From contig VYFM01000105.1 of the NCBI GenBank assembly GCA_009842375.1, forward strand, positions 1 to 14,037: a DNA stretch of 14,037 bases, given 5' to 3'. Made by a program: the position numbers and the translations under genes. Position 1 is the stretch's first letter; every line of letters starts with the position of its first letter. Positions 1 to 7,211 of the stretch are shown piece after piece. The DNA comes from Candidatus Poribacteria bacterium (GTDB lineage Bacteria > Poribacteria > WGA-4E > WGA-3G). The notes beneath the pieces were generated by a model. It did not search any database, had not been told where the DNA came from, and saw nothing but the letters and a program-made list of their open reading frames with translations.

Positions 1-8
1 GAAAATCG

Positions 9-67
9 CGTCACATTCCTTGTCCTGACTGGATGCAAAACGTCACTGTGACGTGACAAAACGTCAC
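9..67. promoter_or_regulatory. Cluster of CGTCAC/GTGACG operator-like sites
   Basis: CGTCAC occurs at 9-14, 41-46 and 62-67. The inverse GTGACG at 48-53 forms a near-perfect palindrome with the middle copy (CGTCAC-T-GTGACG). The 10-mer AAAACGTCAC is directly repeated at 37-46 and 58-67, 21 bp apart, which is two helical turns. This is a typical layout for a multimeric repressor or activator site, possibly controlling a gene beyond the left edge. Function is inferred; no regulator is visible in the window. Confidence 0.35.
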
Positions 68-73
68 AATTTA

Positions 74-259
74 CTGGGTGTGTAAAGTTTCTGGCAACAG
101 GTTATCTCCCGCTCAGACATATCGTAGGGGCGAGGTCTACTCGCCCTCGTGGGAACACATCCTATCCATCAGTAGTGGCTGGATGGAGATGTAGCAAGGC
201 GTGGTAATCGGGCAGGGAGACCCCGCCCCTACGCAACAGTGCCAAAACTTTACACACCT
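74..259. mobile_element. MITE-like palindromic element 1
   Basis: Imperfect terminal inverted repeats lie at 77-96 (GGTGTGTAAAGTTTCTGGCA) and 240-258 (reverse complement GGTGTGTAAAGTTTTGGCA); they differ by one inserted base. TA dinucleotides flank the element on both sides (72-73 and 260-261), as a TA target duplication would. Inside, a second inverted pair starts CGTAGGGGCG at 123 and ends CGCCCCTACG at 233. A third, imperfect pair (about 157-170 and 180-191) surrounds the centre, so the whole element could fold into one long hairpin. It has no open reading frame. The arrangement fits a non-autonomous element mobilised by a TA-targeting transposase, such as the IS630/Tc1-mariner group; the family is inferred. 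Confidence 0.6.
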
Positions 260-320
260 TAATACATGGTAAAACTATTTAGAACGGGATTTTATTGGTA
301 CAAACGTGTTTATATGAGTT

Positions 321-2828
321 TTAAGACCAGACATATATTTCGTTATCGTCAGGGGAATATCCGATGAATACTGCTAAAACTATTCTTGCACGCGTACCTT
401 GAACAGCAGGCACTTCGTGGATACAACGTGTGTTAAAAAAATAAAGGTCTCCTTGTTCTAAATTGACTGTACAGTTCTCTATTCCATTCTCTAAAGCATA
501 CTTGTCAAATGTTTCTTCAGCAATATAAGGTTGAATGTCTTCCGACCAGAGGCACCGATGGAGTATGGCTTGTGTTCCTTTTCCGTTTTCATCCGCATTT
601 TGGAAGCATAAAACACCTGCAAATTGATGTTCAAAGCGGTATACTGCATAATCGGTGCGCTTCTCACGGTGTTTGACACTGTCAATATGCGGTTTATAAC
701 TATGTGTTTCGTAATGGACACGAAATATTGCTGGACCATATAGTGCCTCGTCATCTTCACGCGCAACTTTGACCTCTTTTCCGGGTGACAATGCAGAAAG
801 AGACTCATATATCAGGTCAACGGGATTATCAAATCCATCAAAAAGGAATCTAAATAGGTTATGTGTTTCTTTCGCATGTGTCAGAAAACCATCTTTATCA
901 CTACCCCGATTGCCTAAACTTGTTCCGATATCAATACGTGTCCGTTTGTCAGTAGAGTTAATGTCTGCTTCATCACGCATCAATCCCATGTTTGTAAACC
1001 GATTGATAAGACCTTGACACTGCTCAGGAGAATATGCGTTTCGAAGGATAATAGCAGGTATTTCTGCCTGTGAAAGGGAATATATCGGGTTACTATAGGT
1101 TTTATATATCGTCTTTAGGTCAGGTTCAGCAGGAAGCCAGCTGGATTGAGGTTTCATAGTGGTCTCCAAATGTTGTGGGGAATTAGGTATATACATGAAC
1201 TGTCGTTCTGCTAATACTTGAGAAGGACGTTTTTGTAGAACTGGAATGACATAACTCCGAATCGTTAGGTCATCATATATGTCTGTTTCAACTAATGGAT
1301 TCGGATTTTCGCGGTGGTCGAACACAACATAGTAACCTTCGGTAGTTCTTTCCGACTTTAGATATTCAGCAAGCTGCTGTTTTCCCGCTTGATACCGACG
1401 TTCACTTCTCCATATCTTCGTTTCAATTATATATTGCGTTCCGTTATGTGAAATGATGATGTCTGCTCTACCCTTCCCGGTTTGCACCTCTAAACGCATT
1501 GATGCCCCTACAGATTGAACAAACTGATCTAAATAGGCAGAGAGAAGATATTGTCCGATGAATTCTTGTGGAGTATCGGGGACTTGAAGGATTCTATATC
1601 CTGCTCGAGCGATGAAGTTTTTGAAATTTTCGATCAAAGCATTCATTTGTATCGATCCTGATGGTGTAATATATCCAAAAAAATCCATCGGACCATCATC
1701 TGAGAGATATTCGTCTTCAAGACCGTTAGCAAGGGGTTGAAACGCCTGAATAATACAGTGCAGATAAATCGGATTTAATATTTTACACAGACCGTCTTCA
1801 CCTTTTGTAATAACACCGTAGGTTACCAGTTCACTGATGATCTCATTGTGGAGGTTATAACGCTTGCCTTCGTCAGAAAATGCTATATCCATTAACATCT
1901 TCTCAAATCTGCGATCTCTACGTATATTCGTAATGAGATGGTCAATGTTTGTGTTACGTTCTTCAAGCAGACGTGCATGTGCATGTAAAAAGTGTGAAAT
2001 CTTAATAGTGTCGCTTTTGGGTATCTCAAGTTCGTCTGTCAGTATCTGGGCTAATCTATTGACAAGGAATGGTTGTCCAGCAGTTTGTTTATGTAGTATC
2101 TCAATCACTTCTGGTGCAAATGATTGCCCAACTTCATCGGTGTATTGAGCAAGTAATTCTTGTACTTGTAGGAGTGTGAAGTTAGGTAATGTGAATTCAT
2201 CTTGTATGTTAAATGGTGAGATTGAGCGGTCATAATTCAGTTGTGTGATGCTTTTCACACCGACAATACTGACACTATATGGGGATCGAACATAGCTATC
2301 GGTAAGATATATTCGGCGGAGTGTATGTAGAAAATCGCTTAAGACAGATTGCGGGATGCCATCAAACTCATCAATGTTAAGTACGATACGTGGGACTTCA
2401 GTTGGGTCATTCTCACGAAATAGCAAACTTGGTAATTTCCTGAAGAAACGCCTCATTGCAACATTGTCGGTGATTTTAGTAGTATCTAATAATTCTACAA
2501 GTTCGGATGATAGTTTAAGATTTCGTTTCTCATAGATAGTTTCAATTTCTTCACGGATATCATCAAAGATATCGGTATAAAAAAGATCGGGGGGACGATT
2601 TTTATATGCCTCAAAATTGAGTTGAGCTGGAAAATAAGCGATTTCTTCATCTATCAGTGTATTGAATGCGTTTTTGAAGAATGTGGTTTTTCCAGTTTGT
2701 CGTGGAGCGAAAAGGACGATATATCGTCCCTGTTTTACGCGGTTTATATAATCGGCAATTTCCTCCCTACGCGAAACAACATAATGTTCTTTGATATTAA
2801 CTGGTCCGTATGTGCCAAATATTCTCAT
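321..2828 (-). CDS. AAA-type ATPase / PD-(D/E)XK nuclease-like / Fe(II)-2OG oxygenase fusion protein
   Basis: This 835-residue protein has three parts. Residues 1-370 are an ATPase of the kind found in 'AAA family ATPase / PD-(D/E)XK' proteins: the opening FGTYGPVNIKEHY, Walker A APRQTGKTT (41-49) and Walker B IVLNIDEFD (148-156). Residues about 395-530 resemble the nuclease-like domain that usually follows it, with GRAD (D456) and ETK (E469, K471). Residues 558-835 form a complete Fe(II)/2-oxoglutarate oxygenase domain: metal ligands H714, D716 and H804, and R813 or R815 as 2-oxoglutarate ligand. Proteins of the first type normally stop near 520-580 residues, so the oxygenase looks like a joined second gene. 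The start lies 25 bp after the PhyH stop with only a weak ribosome site, so it is probably read from the lysC transcript. The substrate is unknown. The domain calls are firm; a joint function is not. Confidence 0.85.
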   Translation of the reverse strand: MRIFGTYGPVNIKEHYVVSRREEIADYINRVKQGRYIVLFAPRQTGKTTFFKNAFNTLIDEEIAYFPAQLNFEAYKNRPPDLFYTDIFDDIREEIETIYEKRNLKLSSELVELLDTTKITDNVAMRRFFRKLPSLLFRENDPTEVPRIVLNIDEFDGIPQSVLSDFLHTLRRIYLTDSYVRSPYSVSIVGVKSITQLNYDRSISPFNIQDEFTLPNFTLLQVQELLAQYTDEVGQSFAPEVIEILHKQTAGQPFLVNRLAQILTDELEIPKSDTIKISHFLHAHARLLEERNTNIDHLITNIRRDRRFEKMLMDIAFSDEGKRYNLHNEIISELVTYGVITKGEDGLCKILNPIYLHCIIQAFQPLANGLEDEYLSDDGPMDFFGYITPSGSIQMNALIENFKNFIARAGYRILQVPDTPQEFIGQYLLSAYLDQFVQSVGASMRLEVQTGKGRADIIISHNGTQYIIETKIWRSERRYQAGKQQLAEYLKSERTTEGYYVVFDHRENPNPLVETDIYDDLTIRSYVIPVLQKRPSQVLAERQFMYIPNSPQHLETTMKPQSSWLPAEPDLKTIYKTYSNPIYSLSQAEIPAIILRNAYSPEQCQGLINRFTNMGLMRDEADINSTDKRTRIDIGTSLGNRGSDKDGFLTHAKETHNLFRFLFDGFDNPVDLIYESLSALSPGKEVKVAREDDEALYGPAIFRVHYETHSYKPHIDSVKHREKRTDYAVYRFEHQFAGVLCFQNADENGKGTQAILHRCLWSEDIQPYIAEETFDKYALENGIENCTVNLEQGDLYFFNTRCIHEVPAVQGTRARIVLAVFIGYSPDDNEIYVWS
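1155..1167 (-). promoter_or_regulatory. Internal ribosome binding site and ATG inside the fusion gene
   Basis: On the minus strand GGAG (1167-1164) stands six bases before an in-frame ATG (1157-1155), codon 558. This ATG falls between the nuclease-like domain and the oxygenase domain. Starting here would give a 278-residue free oxygenase, a normal size for that fold. The site therefore looks like the preserved start signal of a formerly separate gene, possibly still used. Confidence 0.5.
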
Positions 2829-2853
2829 CTTTTATGCTCTATATAATATTCTT

Positions 2854-3693
2854 TCAGAATTTCGGATTGAACAGATAATCATCCAACTTCTCTTGGACGA
2901 ATTCAGCATTATGGTCAAGTTCGCTGTTTTCAAAAGCAGTTTCACAACCTGTTTGATACTTCAAACGTCTTCCTGAACGGAGCCAACGTATGCGGTGAAT
3001 CATTGCAATCATGTGCCGTGGTTCGTCGGACTGGTTTGGCACACCTCGATGCCAAAGTCGCATGTCTCGAATTAAGGCACTGCCTTTCTTAGCATTACCT
3101 CGGATTGGTGGAGCGATTTCACGACGTTCTGCTTCATGAGCATCATCAATTTGCCGTCCACTGACATCCAGATGTGATCCAGGCCACAGTTCTACACTTC
3201 CGTTCTCCTCCATTGTATCCTGAGGAGAGATATTGACAACCACTTCTGCTGTGGGATGTGCCATTTTCTGGTTTAGCCATAAATGATCACCATCTCTGTG
3301 TAACGGCTGTGTGCCACTACCCGGACAGTTCGTATTACCGTTGTAAAAATTATTGTAGACTCCCTCTCCAAGAAGTGCCTTCGTTACCTGCACAACGAAA
3401 GGATTTGCCACTATGTCCTTGAAGATATAAGGGGCAAATGGAGGCGGTCCCTGCTGAAGATGCCCTTTGAGCATTCCTGCCCCGCCCCAACGTTCGGCTT
3501 TAATCAATTTTCGTGAATCCGCATCCATCCGTTCTCGCAAAATATCCAAATGCTCATGGTTAATGATGTTCTCAATAACAACAAATCCATCGACGTGTAT
3601 TGCTTCCACTGCTTGATTGACGTGCTTATCCGATAGTTTACCTGAGGATAATTCTTTAGGTTTTACTGTTATTTCCACTGAAAAATTCCTCAT
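2854..3693 (-). CDS. Phytanoyl-CoA dioxygenase (PhyH) family Fe(II)/2OG oxygenase
   Basis: This 279-residue protein has the PhyH pattern. VDGFVVIENII (34-44) is the usual opening strand; the iron ligands are H132 and D134 in LHRDGD and the distal H215 in LWHRGVPN; R226 is the likely 2-oxoglutarate ligand. SVELWPGSH (166-174) is a familiar PhyH segment. Such enzymes hydroxylate small molecules using Fe(II), oxygen and 2-oxoglutarate, and the family alone does not reveal the substrate. The ATG overlaps the end of the aspartate kinase gene by 38 bp and has no clear ribosome site. A GTG five codons later (3678) has AGGA nine to ten bases upstream and may be the true start. Either way the two genes overlap and are probably translationally coupled, so a link to aspartate-family amino acids is possible but unproven. 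Confidence 0.85.
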   Translation of the reverse strand: MRNFSVEITVKPKELSSGKLSDKHVNQAVEAIHVDGFVVIENIINHEHLDILRERMDADSRKLIKAERWGGAGMLKGHLQQGPPPFAPYIFKDIVANPFVVQVTKALLGEGVYNNFYNGNTNCPGSGTQPLHRDGDHLWLNQKMAHPTAEVVVNISPQDTMEENGSVELWPGSHLDVSGRQIDDAHEAERREIAPPIRGNAKKGSALIRDMRLWHRGVPNQSDEPRHMIAMIHRIRWLRSGRRLKYQTGCETAFENSELDHNAEFVQEKLDDYLFNPKF

Positions 3694-5026
3694 AAAGTGC
3701 TTGTACGGCAGCTTCCATATCTGTTGACTTTACGCCAAACATCATGCTAACCTCATTTGAACCTTGGTTGATTATTTCTATGTTGACATCTGAATTTGCC
3801 AATGCACTTGTTGCTCGTGCGGCAACGCCAACTGTATGCTGCATACCTTCACCAACAACCATAATGAGAGATAACTCTCGTTCAACAGATATATCTTCTG
3901 GAGCAAGTGTTTGTCGAATCTTTTCAACAACTCTTTTCTCTTTATCTGCAGGTAAGTTTTCTTCGCGGAGGATGACAGACATATTGTCTATACCAGATGG
4001 GACATGTTCGAAAGAGATATTTTCGCCTTCCAATATCTGTAATAGTCGTCTACCAAAACCGATCTGTCGGTTCATGAGATATTTGCTGAGATAAATGCAA
4101 CAGACATTGCTCATGGCTGCAATACCGACTACTAGAGTTTCCCTTGAATTGCAGTGAGGGACAATCAATGTTCCAGCAGCTTTTGGATTATTGGTGTTTT
4201 TTATATGCACAGGGACCATTGCACGATACACAGGTTCAAGTGCCTCATCGTGAAATACTGAAAAACCTGCATAAGAGAGTTCGCGCATCTCACGGTAGGT
4301 TAGTTCTGAAATCGGCGCGGGATCCGATACAATAGATGGGTTTGCTGCGAACACAGAGTCAACGTCTGTGAAATTCTCATACACTTCTGCCCGAACAGCA
4401 CCCGCAAGAATCGCACCGGTAATGTCAGAACCACCACGCGAAAATGTTACAACGTGCCCTTCCTTTGAATAACCAAAAAATCCTGGAAAAATTGTAATTC
4501 CTTGACGTTCTCTAAGAGAACGTAAACGGTTGTACGCTTCAGGAAGAACTTGTGCATTACCCGGTTCATCGGAGAGGAGTAATCCAGCTTCCTTCGGGTT
4601 CACATAATGTGCATCTACACCGCGTTCCTGCAACACTTGTGCAATTAGACGGGCACAATTGTCTTCGCCACCTGCTTTCATTGTGTCCATATAGAGATCA
4701 GCATCATCTATGCTGTTTTCAAGACGTTCTGTTAGATCACGGGCAATAGGTTCAATAACCTCGGCGGGTAACTCCAATTCAGTAGCGATATTTCGGTAAC
4801 GTTCAATAGCTTCTGCACACTCAGATGCCCCAATTTTCCCCATCAAACGTTCTGATGCAGCCGCTATGAGTAGATCGGTTACTTTGATGTCTTGGCTGTG
4901 ACGTTTCCCAGGTGCTGATACTACGATTATACGACGTGACGGATCAGCGGTGATGATGTCGCACACTTGACGAACTTGATCTCCTGTCGCAAGGGAACTC
5001 CCACCAAATTTAGATACTTTTAACAA
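3656..5026 (-). CDS. lysC: Aspartate kinase with two C-terminal ACT domains
   Basis: The enzyme phosphorylates L-aspartate with ATP, the first committed step to lysine, threonine, methionine and diaminopimelate (EC 2.7.2.4). The 456 residues match the monofunctional class. KFGGSS (6-11) opens the amino-acid kinase domain, which carries FSRGGSDITGA (195-205) and extends to about residue 290. Two ACT regulatory domains follow at about 300-380 and 385-456, implying feedback control by an aspartate-family amino acid; which one cannot be read from the sequence. Length and layout resemble Bacillus YclM (aspartokinase III), so the symbol lysC is generic. Translation must begin at TTG: a stop codon lies two codons upstream in frame and no other start precedes the KFGGSS motif. 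A strong GGAGG stands seven bases before it. It is the first gene of a likely three-gene operon. Confidence 0.93.
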   Translation of the reverse strand: MLKVSKFGGSSLATGDQVRQVCDIITADPSRRIIVVSAPGKRHSQDIKVTDLLIAAASERLMGKIGASECAEAIERYRNIATELELPAEVIEPIARDLTERLENSIDDADLYMDTMKAGGEDNCARLIAQVLQERGVDAHYVNPKEAGLLLSDEPGNAQVLPEAYNRLRSLRERQGITIFPGFFGYSKEGHVVTFSRGGSDITGAILAGAVRAEVYENFTDVDSVFAANPSIVSDPAPISELTYREMRELSYAGFSVFHDEALEPVYRAMVPVHIKNTNNPKAAGTLIVPHCNSRETLVVGIAAMSNVCCIYLSKYLMNRQIGFGRRLLQILEGENISFEHVPSGIDNMSVILREENLPADKEKRVVEKIRQTLAPEDISVERELSLIMVVGEGMQHTVGVAARATSALANSDVNIEIINQGSNEVSMMFGVKSTDMEAAVQALYEEFFSGNNSKT

Positions 5027-5040
5027 TCCTTATCCTCCAT
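5020..5040 (-). promoter_or_regulatory. lysC ribosome binding site with overlapping six-codon mini-ORF
   Basis: GGAGG at 5038-5034 precedes the TTG start at 5026. The same bases begin an ATG (5040-5038) opening a six-codon frame, MEDKDC, whose TAA (5022-5020) lies just past the TTG. The ribosome site of lysC is thus buried in a tiny upstream frame. Whether the mini-ORF is translated is unknown, and it could be chance. Confidence 0.4.
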
Positions 5041-5064
5041 TAACAATAAAATTTGTTGGTGATA

Positions 5065-5093
5065 ATTATAACACAGTTCTAATTAATAGTGAA
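5065..5093 (-). promoter_or_regulatory. Sigma-70-type promoter of the lysC operon
   Basis: On the minus strand TTCACT (5093-5088) is followed by 17 bases and a perfect TATAAT (5070-5065). Transcription would start near 5058, giving a leader of about 30 bases. That is too short for a lysine riboswitch or T-box, so control is likely at the promoter or through the ACT domains. Confidence 0.65.
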
Positions 5094-5096
5094 AGG

Positions 5097-5108
5097 GATT
5101 CATGAATC
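5097..5108. promoter_or_regulatory. 12-bp perfect palindrome upstream of the lysC promoter
   Basis: GATTCATGAATC is its own reverse complement and ends three bases upstream of the lysC -35 box, a fitting position for an activator or repressor dimer. It could be chance in AT-rich DNA; no second copy is seen nearby in non-coding sequence. Confidence 0.35.
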
Positions 5109-5154
5109 ATAAAGATTAGAGATTAGGTTTTATGTCTGGAGTAAACAGGATGTT

Positions 5155-5194
5155 TAATAAAAGGAAAGGCAGGTGCCATTATGGTAGCACCTGC
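5155..5194 (-). terminator. Rho-independent terminator of the Gfo/Idh/MocA gene
   Basis: On the minus strand GCAGGTGC (5194-5187) and GCACCTGC (5176-5169) form a perfect 8-bp stem around a 10-base loop, extendable by a G-U and an A-U pair. CTTTCCTTTTATT follows directly. It lies about 57 bp beyond the end of the oxidoreductase gene and isolates it from the lysC operon. Confidence 0.75.
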
Positions 5195-5250
5195 TTGTAT
5201 GTATCAATTTAGTTGTGTTGGGGATCGCAATTCTCATGGGTCCACCAGAA

Positions 5251-6318
5251 CTACCTCTTTCGAGTTTGCCCATCAAACGGAGTCCGGAGATCGTATTTTC
5301 CTTCTTCAAGAACTGGGAGTGTGCCATCATTTACCATCAATTCCAGTGGCAATTCCTTTGTCTCCATCGGCATATTGACGACATTTTTAATACGTAATGA
5401 TTCATAAATCCCCATCATTATTTCAATAGTATAACGTGCTTGTTCACCTCTGCCTCGGTGCGTTGGGATTTTTCCTTCTATCCACTCAATCAGTTCTTGA
5501 AACTGATTTTTAGGTTCAGGTGGTGGAGTAATTGTCTGCCAACCTTTGGCATCTCCGTTTTGGAGCATCACTGTTCCGTTATCTCCATTGCGAATTTGTC
5601 CCTCCGTTCCAGCAATTACAGGCATAGGAACAGGTGGTTCAGGTAGATCACCCTCATAGATAGCACGTGCGCCACCTTCAAAGCAAACTAATCCCATACA
5701 GAGATCTTCACAGATTGTTCGGCGTTCCCACCGATCTGTTGTGCGAGATGTCGTCCCGATAACCCAAAGTGTTTCGGGATCCGACAATTGAAAACGCCAA
5801 CTATCTATTGCGTGAGTTCCCGTATTAAGTAGACCTGCGTGTGCTTTTCCACGGTGATGAAGGGTTGTCGGTGTGCCGATTGCTCCTGCTGCGACAAGTC
5901 TTTGAATCTCGATATTTGCAGGACTGTATCTGCGTTGGTGTCCGATGACAAGTTTGACATTGTTCTGTTCACATGCTTCCAGCATGTCATCTGCCTGACC
6001 GAGTGAAGCGGACATCGGTTTCTCACCTAAAATTCCTTTGACACCAGCCTTTGCTGCAGCAACTGTGGCTTCAGAACGGGGTCCCTGCCACGTTGTAATA
6101 CTGATTATGTCCAAATCCTCTTTTGCCAACATTTCATCAACATCAGTATAGGTAGCAGGGACATCGAACTCATCGGCAAGACGTTTTGCGGATTCTTCAT
6201 ATATATCCATCGCTGCTACGATTTCAGTATTCGATTGTTTTTGCCAGGATCTGGAATGGGAACGACCCATGCCACCACAACCGATGATCCCAATACGATA
6301 TGTCTGATTCGTCGCCAT
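5251..6318 (-). CDS. Gfo/Idh/MocA family NAD(P)-dependent oxidoreductase
   Basis: This 355-residue protein has the two-domain plan of the family. An N-terminal Rossmann fold carries GIIGCGGMG (10-18), and GEKPM (98-102) is the typical EKP signature with the conserved lysine K100. The C-terminal domain carries GHQRR (126-130) and GTHAIDSW (167-174), whose H169 and D172 correspond to the usual catalytic H/D pair. Family members oxidise or reduce sugars, inositols and related polyols with NAD(P); the exact substrate cannot be read here. The ATG has a good site (AAGGAGACAAAT) directly upstream. It is transcribed alone, from its own promoter at 6368-6396 to the terminator at 5155-5194, and diverges from the 6487 gene. 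Confidence 0.88.
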   Translation of the reverse strand: MATNQTYRIGIIGCGGMGRSHSRSWQKQSNTEIVAAMDIYEESAKRLADEFDVPATYTDVDEMLAKEDLDIISITTWQGPRSEATVAAAKAGVKGILGEKPMSASLGQADDMLEACEQNNVKLVIGHQRRYSPANIEIQRLVAAGAIGTPTTLHHRGKAHAGLLNTGTHAIDSWRFQLSDPETLWVIGTTSRTTDRWERRTICEDLCMGLVCFEGGARAIYEGDLPEPPVPMPVIAGTEGQIRNGDNGTVMLQNGDAKGWQTITPPPEPKNQFQELIEWIEGKIPTHRGRGEQARYTIEIMMGIYESLRIKNVVNMPMETKELPLELMVNDGTLPVLEEGKYDLRTPFDGQTRKR

Positions 6319-6367
6319 ATTTGTCTCCTTAGATTCTGTTAAACGTACGGTCAGAAAAGTTTAGCAT

Positions 6368-6396
6368 AATGTATCAATTTCTTCTGTTTGCGTCAA
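6368..6396 (-). promoter_or_regulatory. Predicted promoter of the Gfo/Idh/MocA gene
   Basis: On the minus strand TTGACG (6396-6391), 17 bases, then TACATT (6373-6368). Five of six bases match in the -35 box and four of six in the -10 box. The start of transcription would be about 43 bases before the ATG. Confidence 0.5.
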
Positions 6397-6421
6397 CATG
6401 TTTTAACCGAACAATTCTGTA

Positions 6422-6450
6422 TTGACGGTATCACTGTTATCTGATAAAGT
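6422..6450 (+). promoter_or_regulatory. Predicted promoter of the 6487-9227 gene run
   Basis: TTGACG (6422-6427), 17 bases, then TAAAGT (6445-6450). The -35 sequence and spacing are identical to those of the divergent promoter on the other strand. Transcription would start near 6457, about 30 bases before the ATG at 6487. Confidence 0.5.
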
Positions 6451-6486
6451 GAAAGTCAATAAGCACATATCAAGTCATCAGAACAA

Positions 6487-7209
6487 ATGTGCAAAGTAGC
6501 GAGTGATTATGTAGTGAATACGTGTTTGATAGTTTTTGCTAAAAATCCGATCCCAAACCGAGTCAAAACACGGCTGCTTCCAAGAATATCCCCAGAACAG
6601 GCAGCATCGTTATACCGCGCGTTTCTGATGGATTGGTGCGAGGCTCTTACAGAACTTCCAAATACAGATGTGGTGATTGCGTATACACCACCCGAATGCA
6701 AATCCGAATTACAAGCATTGATAGGGAACGATGTTACTTACATTTCACAAACAGGTTCAGACCTTGGTGAGCGGCTTACTTCGGCAACGCAATGGGCAAC
6801 AGAAAACGGATATGGCAAGATATTACTTGTCGGTTCTGATAGTCCGACATTACCTTTAACGTATATTTCTCAAGCGACAGATGGACTTGATTCTTGTGAT
6901 ATTGTTATCGGTCCAAGTATGGATGGGGGTTATTACCTTATCGGTTTTGCAACAGAGGGTCTTAATGAGAGAGTTCCGTTCATCTTTGAGGATATTGCGT
7001 GGAGCACGCCACAGGTTTTTCAGCAGACAGTAAAACGTATTTCTACAATGAACGTAACACTCAAACTTTTACCACTTTGGTACGACGTAGATACACCTGA
7101 AGATTTATCATTTTTACATACGCACCTCTCTGCAATTCGACTCGCAGAAGGAACAGTGCAAGCAATTAGAACGGAAAAGTTGTTAACAAAGATTTTAAAG
7201 GAGGATTAG
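6487..7209 (+). CDS. TIGR04282 family glycosyltransferase-like protein (DUF2064)
   Basis: This 240-residue protein has the marks of the TIGR04282/DUF2064 family, a nucleotidyl/glycosyl-transferase-like Rossmann fold related to CofC and MobA. LIVFAKNPIPNRVKTRL (14-30) is its signature opening, LLVGSDSPTLP (113-123) contains the SD pair expected near the nucleotide and metal, and DGGYYLIG (146-153) and WYDVDTPEDL (198-207) complete the pattern. Family members are often annotated as glycosyltransferases, but their reaction is poorly known. The start is uncertain: the ATG has no clear ribosome site, and GTG at codon 10 or TTG at codon 14 would still retain the whole domain. Its last codons contain the ribosome site of the following SDR gene. 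Confidence 0.85.
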   Translation: MCKVASDYVVNTCLIVFAKNPIPNRVKTRLLPRISPEQAASLYRAFLMDWCEALTELPNTDVVIAYTPPECKSELQALIGNDVTYISQTGSDLGERLTSATQWATENGYGKILLVGSDSPTLPLTYISQATDGLDSCDIVIGPSMDGGYYLIGFATEGLNERVPFIFEDIAWSTPQVFQQTVKRISTMNVTLKLLPLWYDVDTPEDLSFLHTHLSAIRLAEGTVQAIRTEKLLTKILKED

Positions 7210-7211
7210 AT

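Noticed and set aside
5041..5250. Lysine riboswitch or T-box upstream of the aspartate kinase
   Set aside because: The perfect TATAAT box leaves only about 30 bases of leader, and the only strong hairpin (5169-5194) fits as terminator of the neighbouring gene.
5398..5410. Second near copy of the lysC palindrome (TGATTCATAAATC)
   Set aside because: It lies inside the oxidoreductase coding region and is imperfect, so chance is the simpler explanation.
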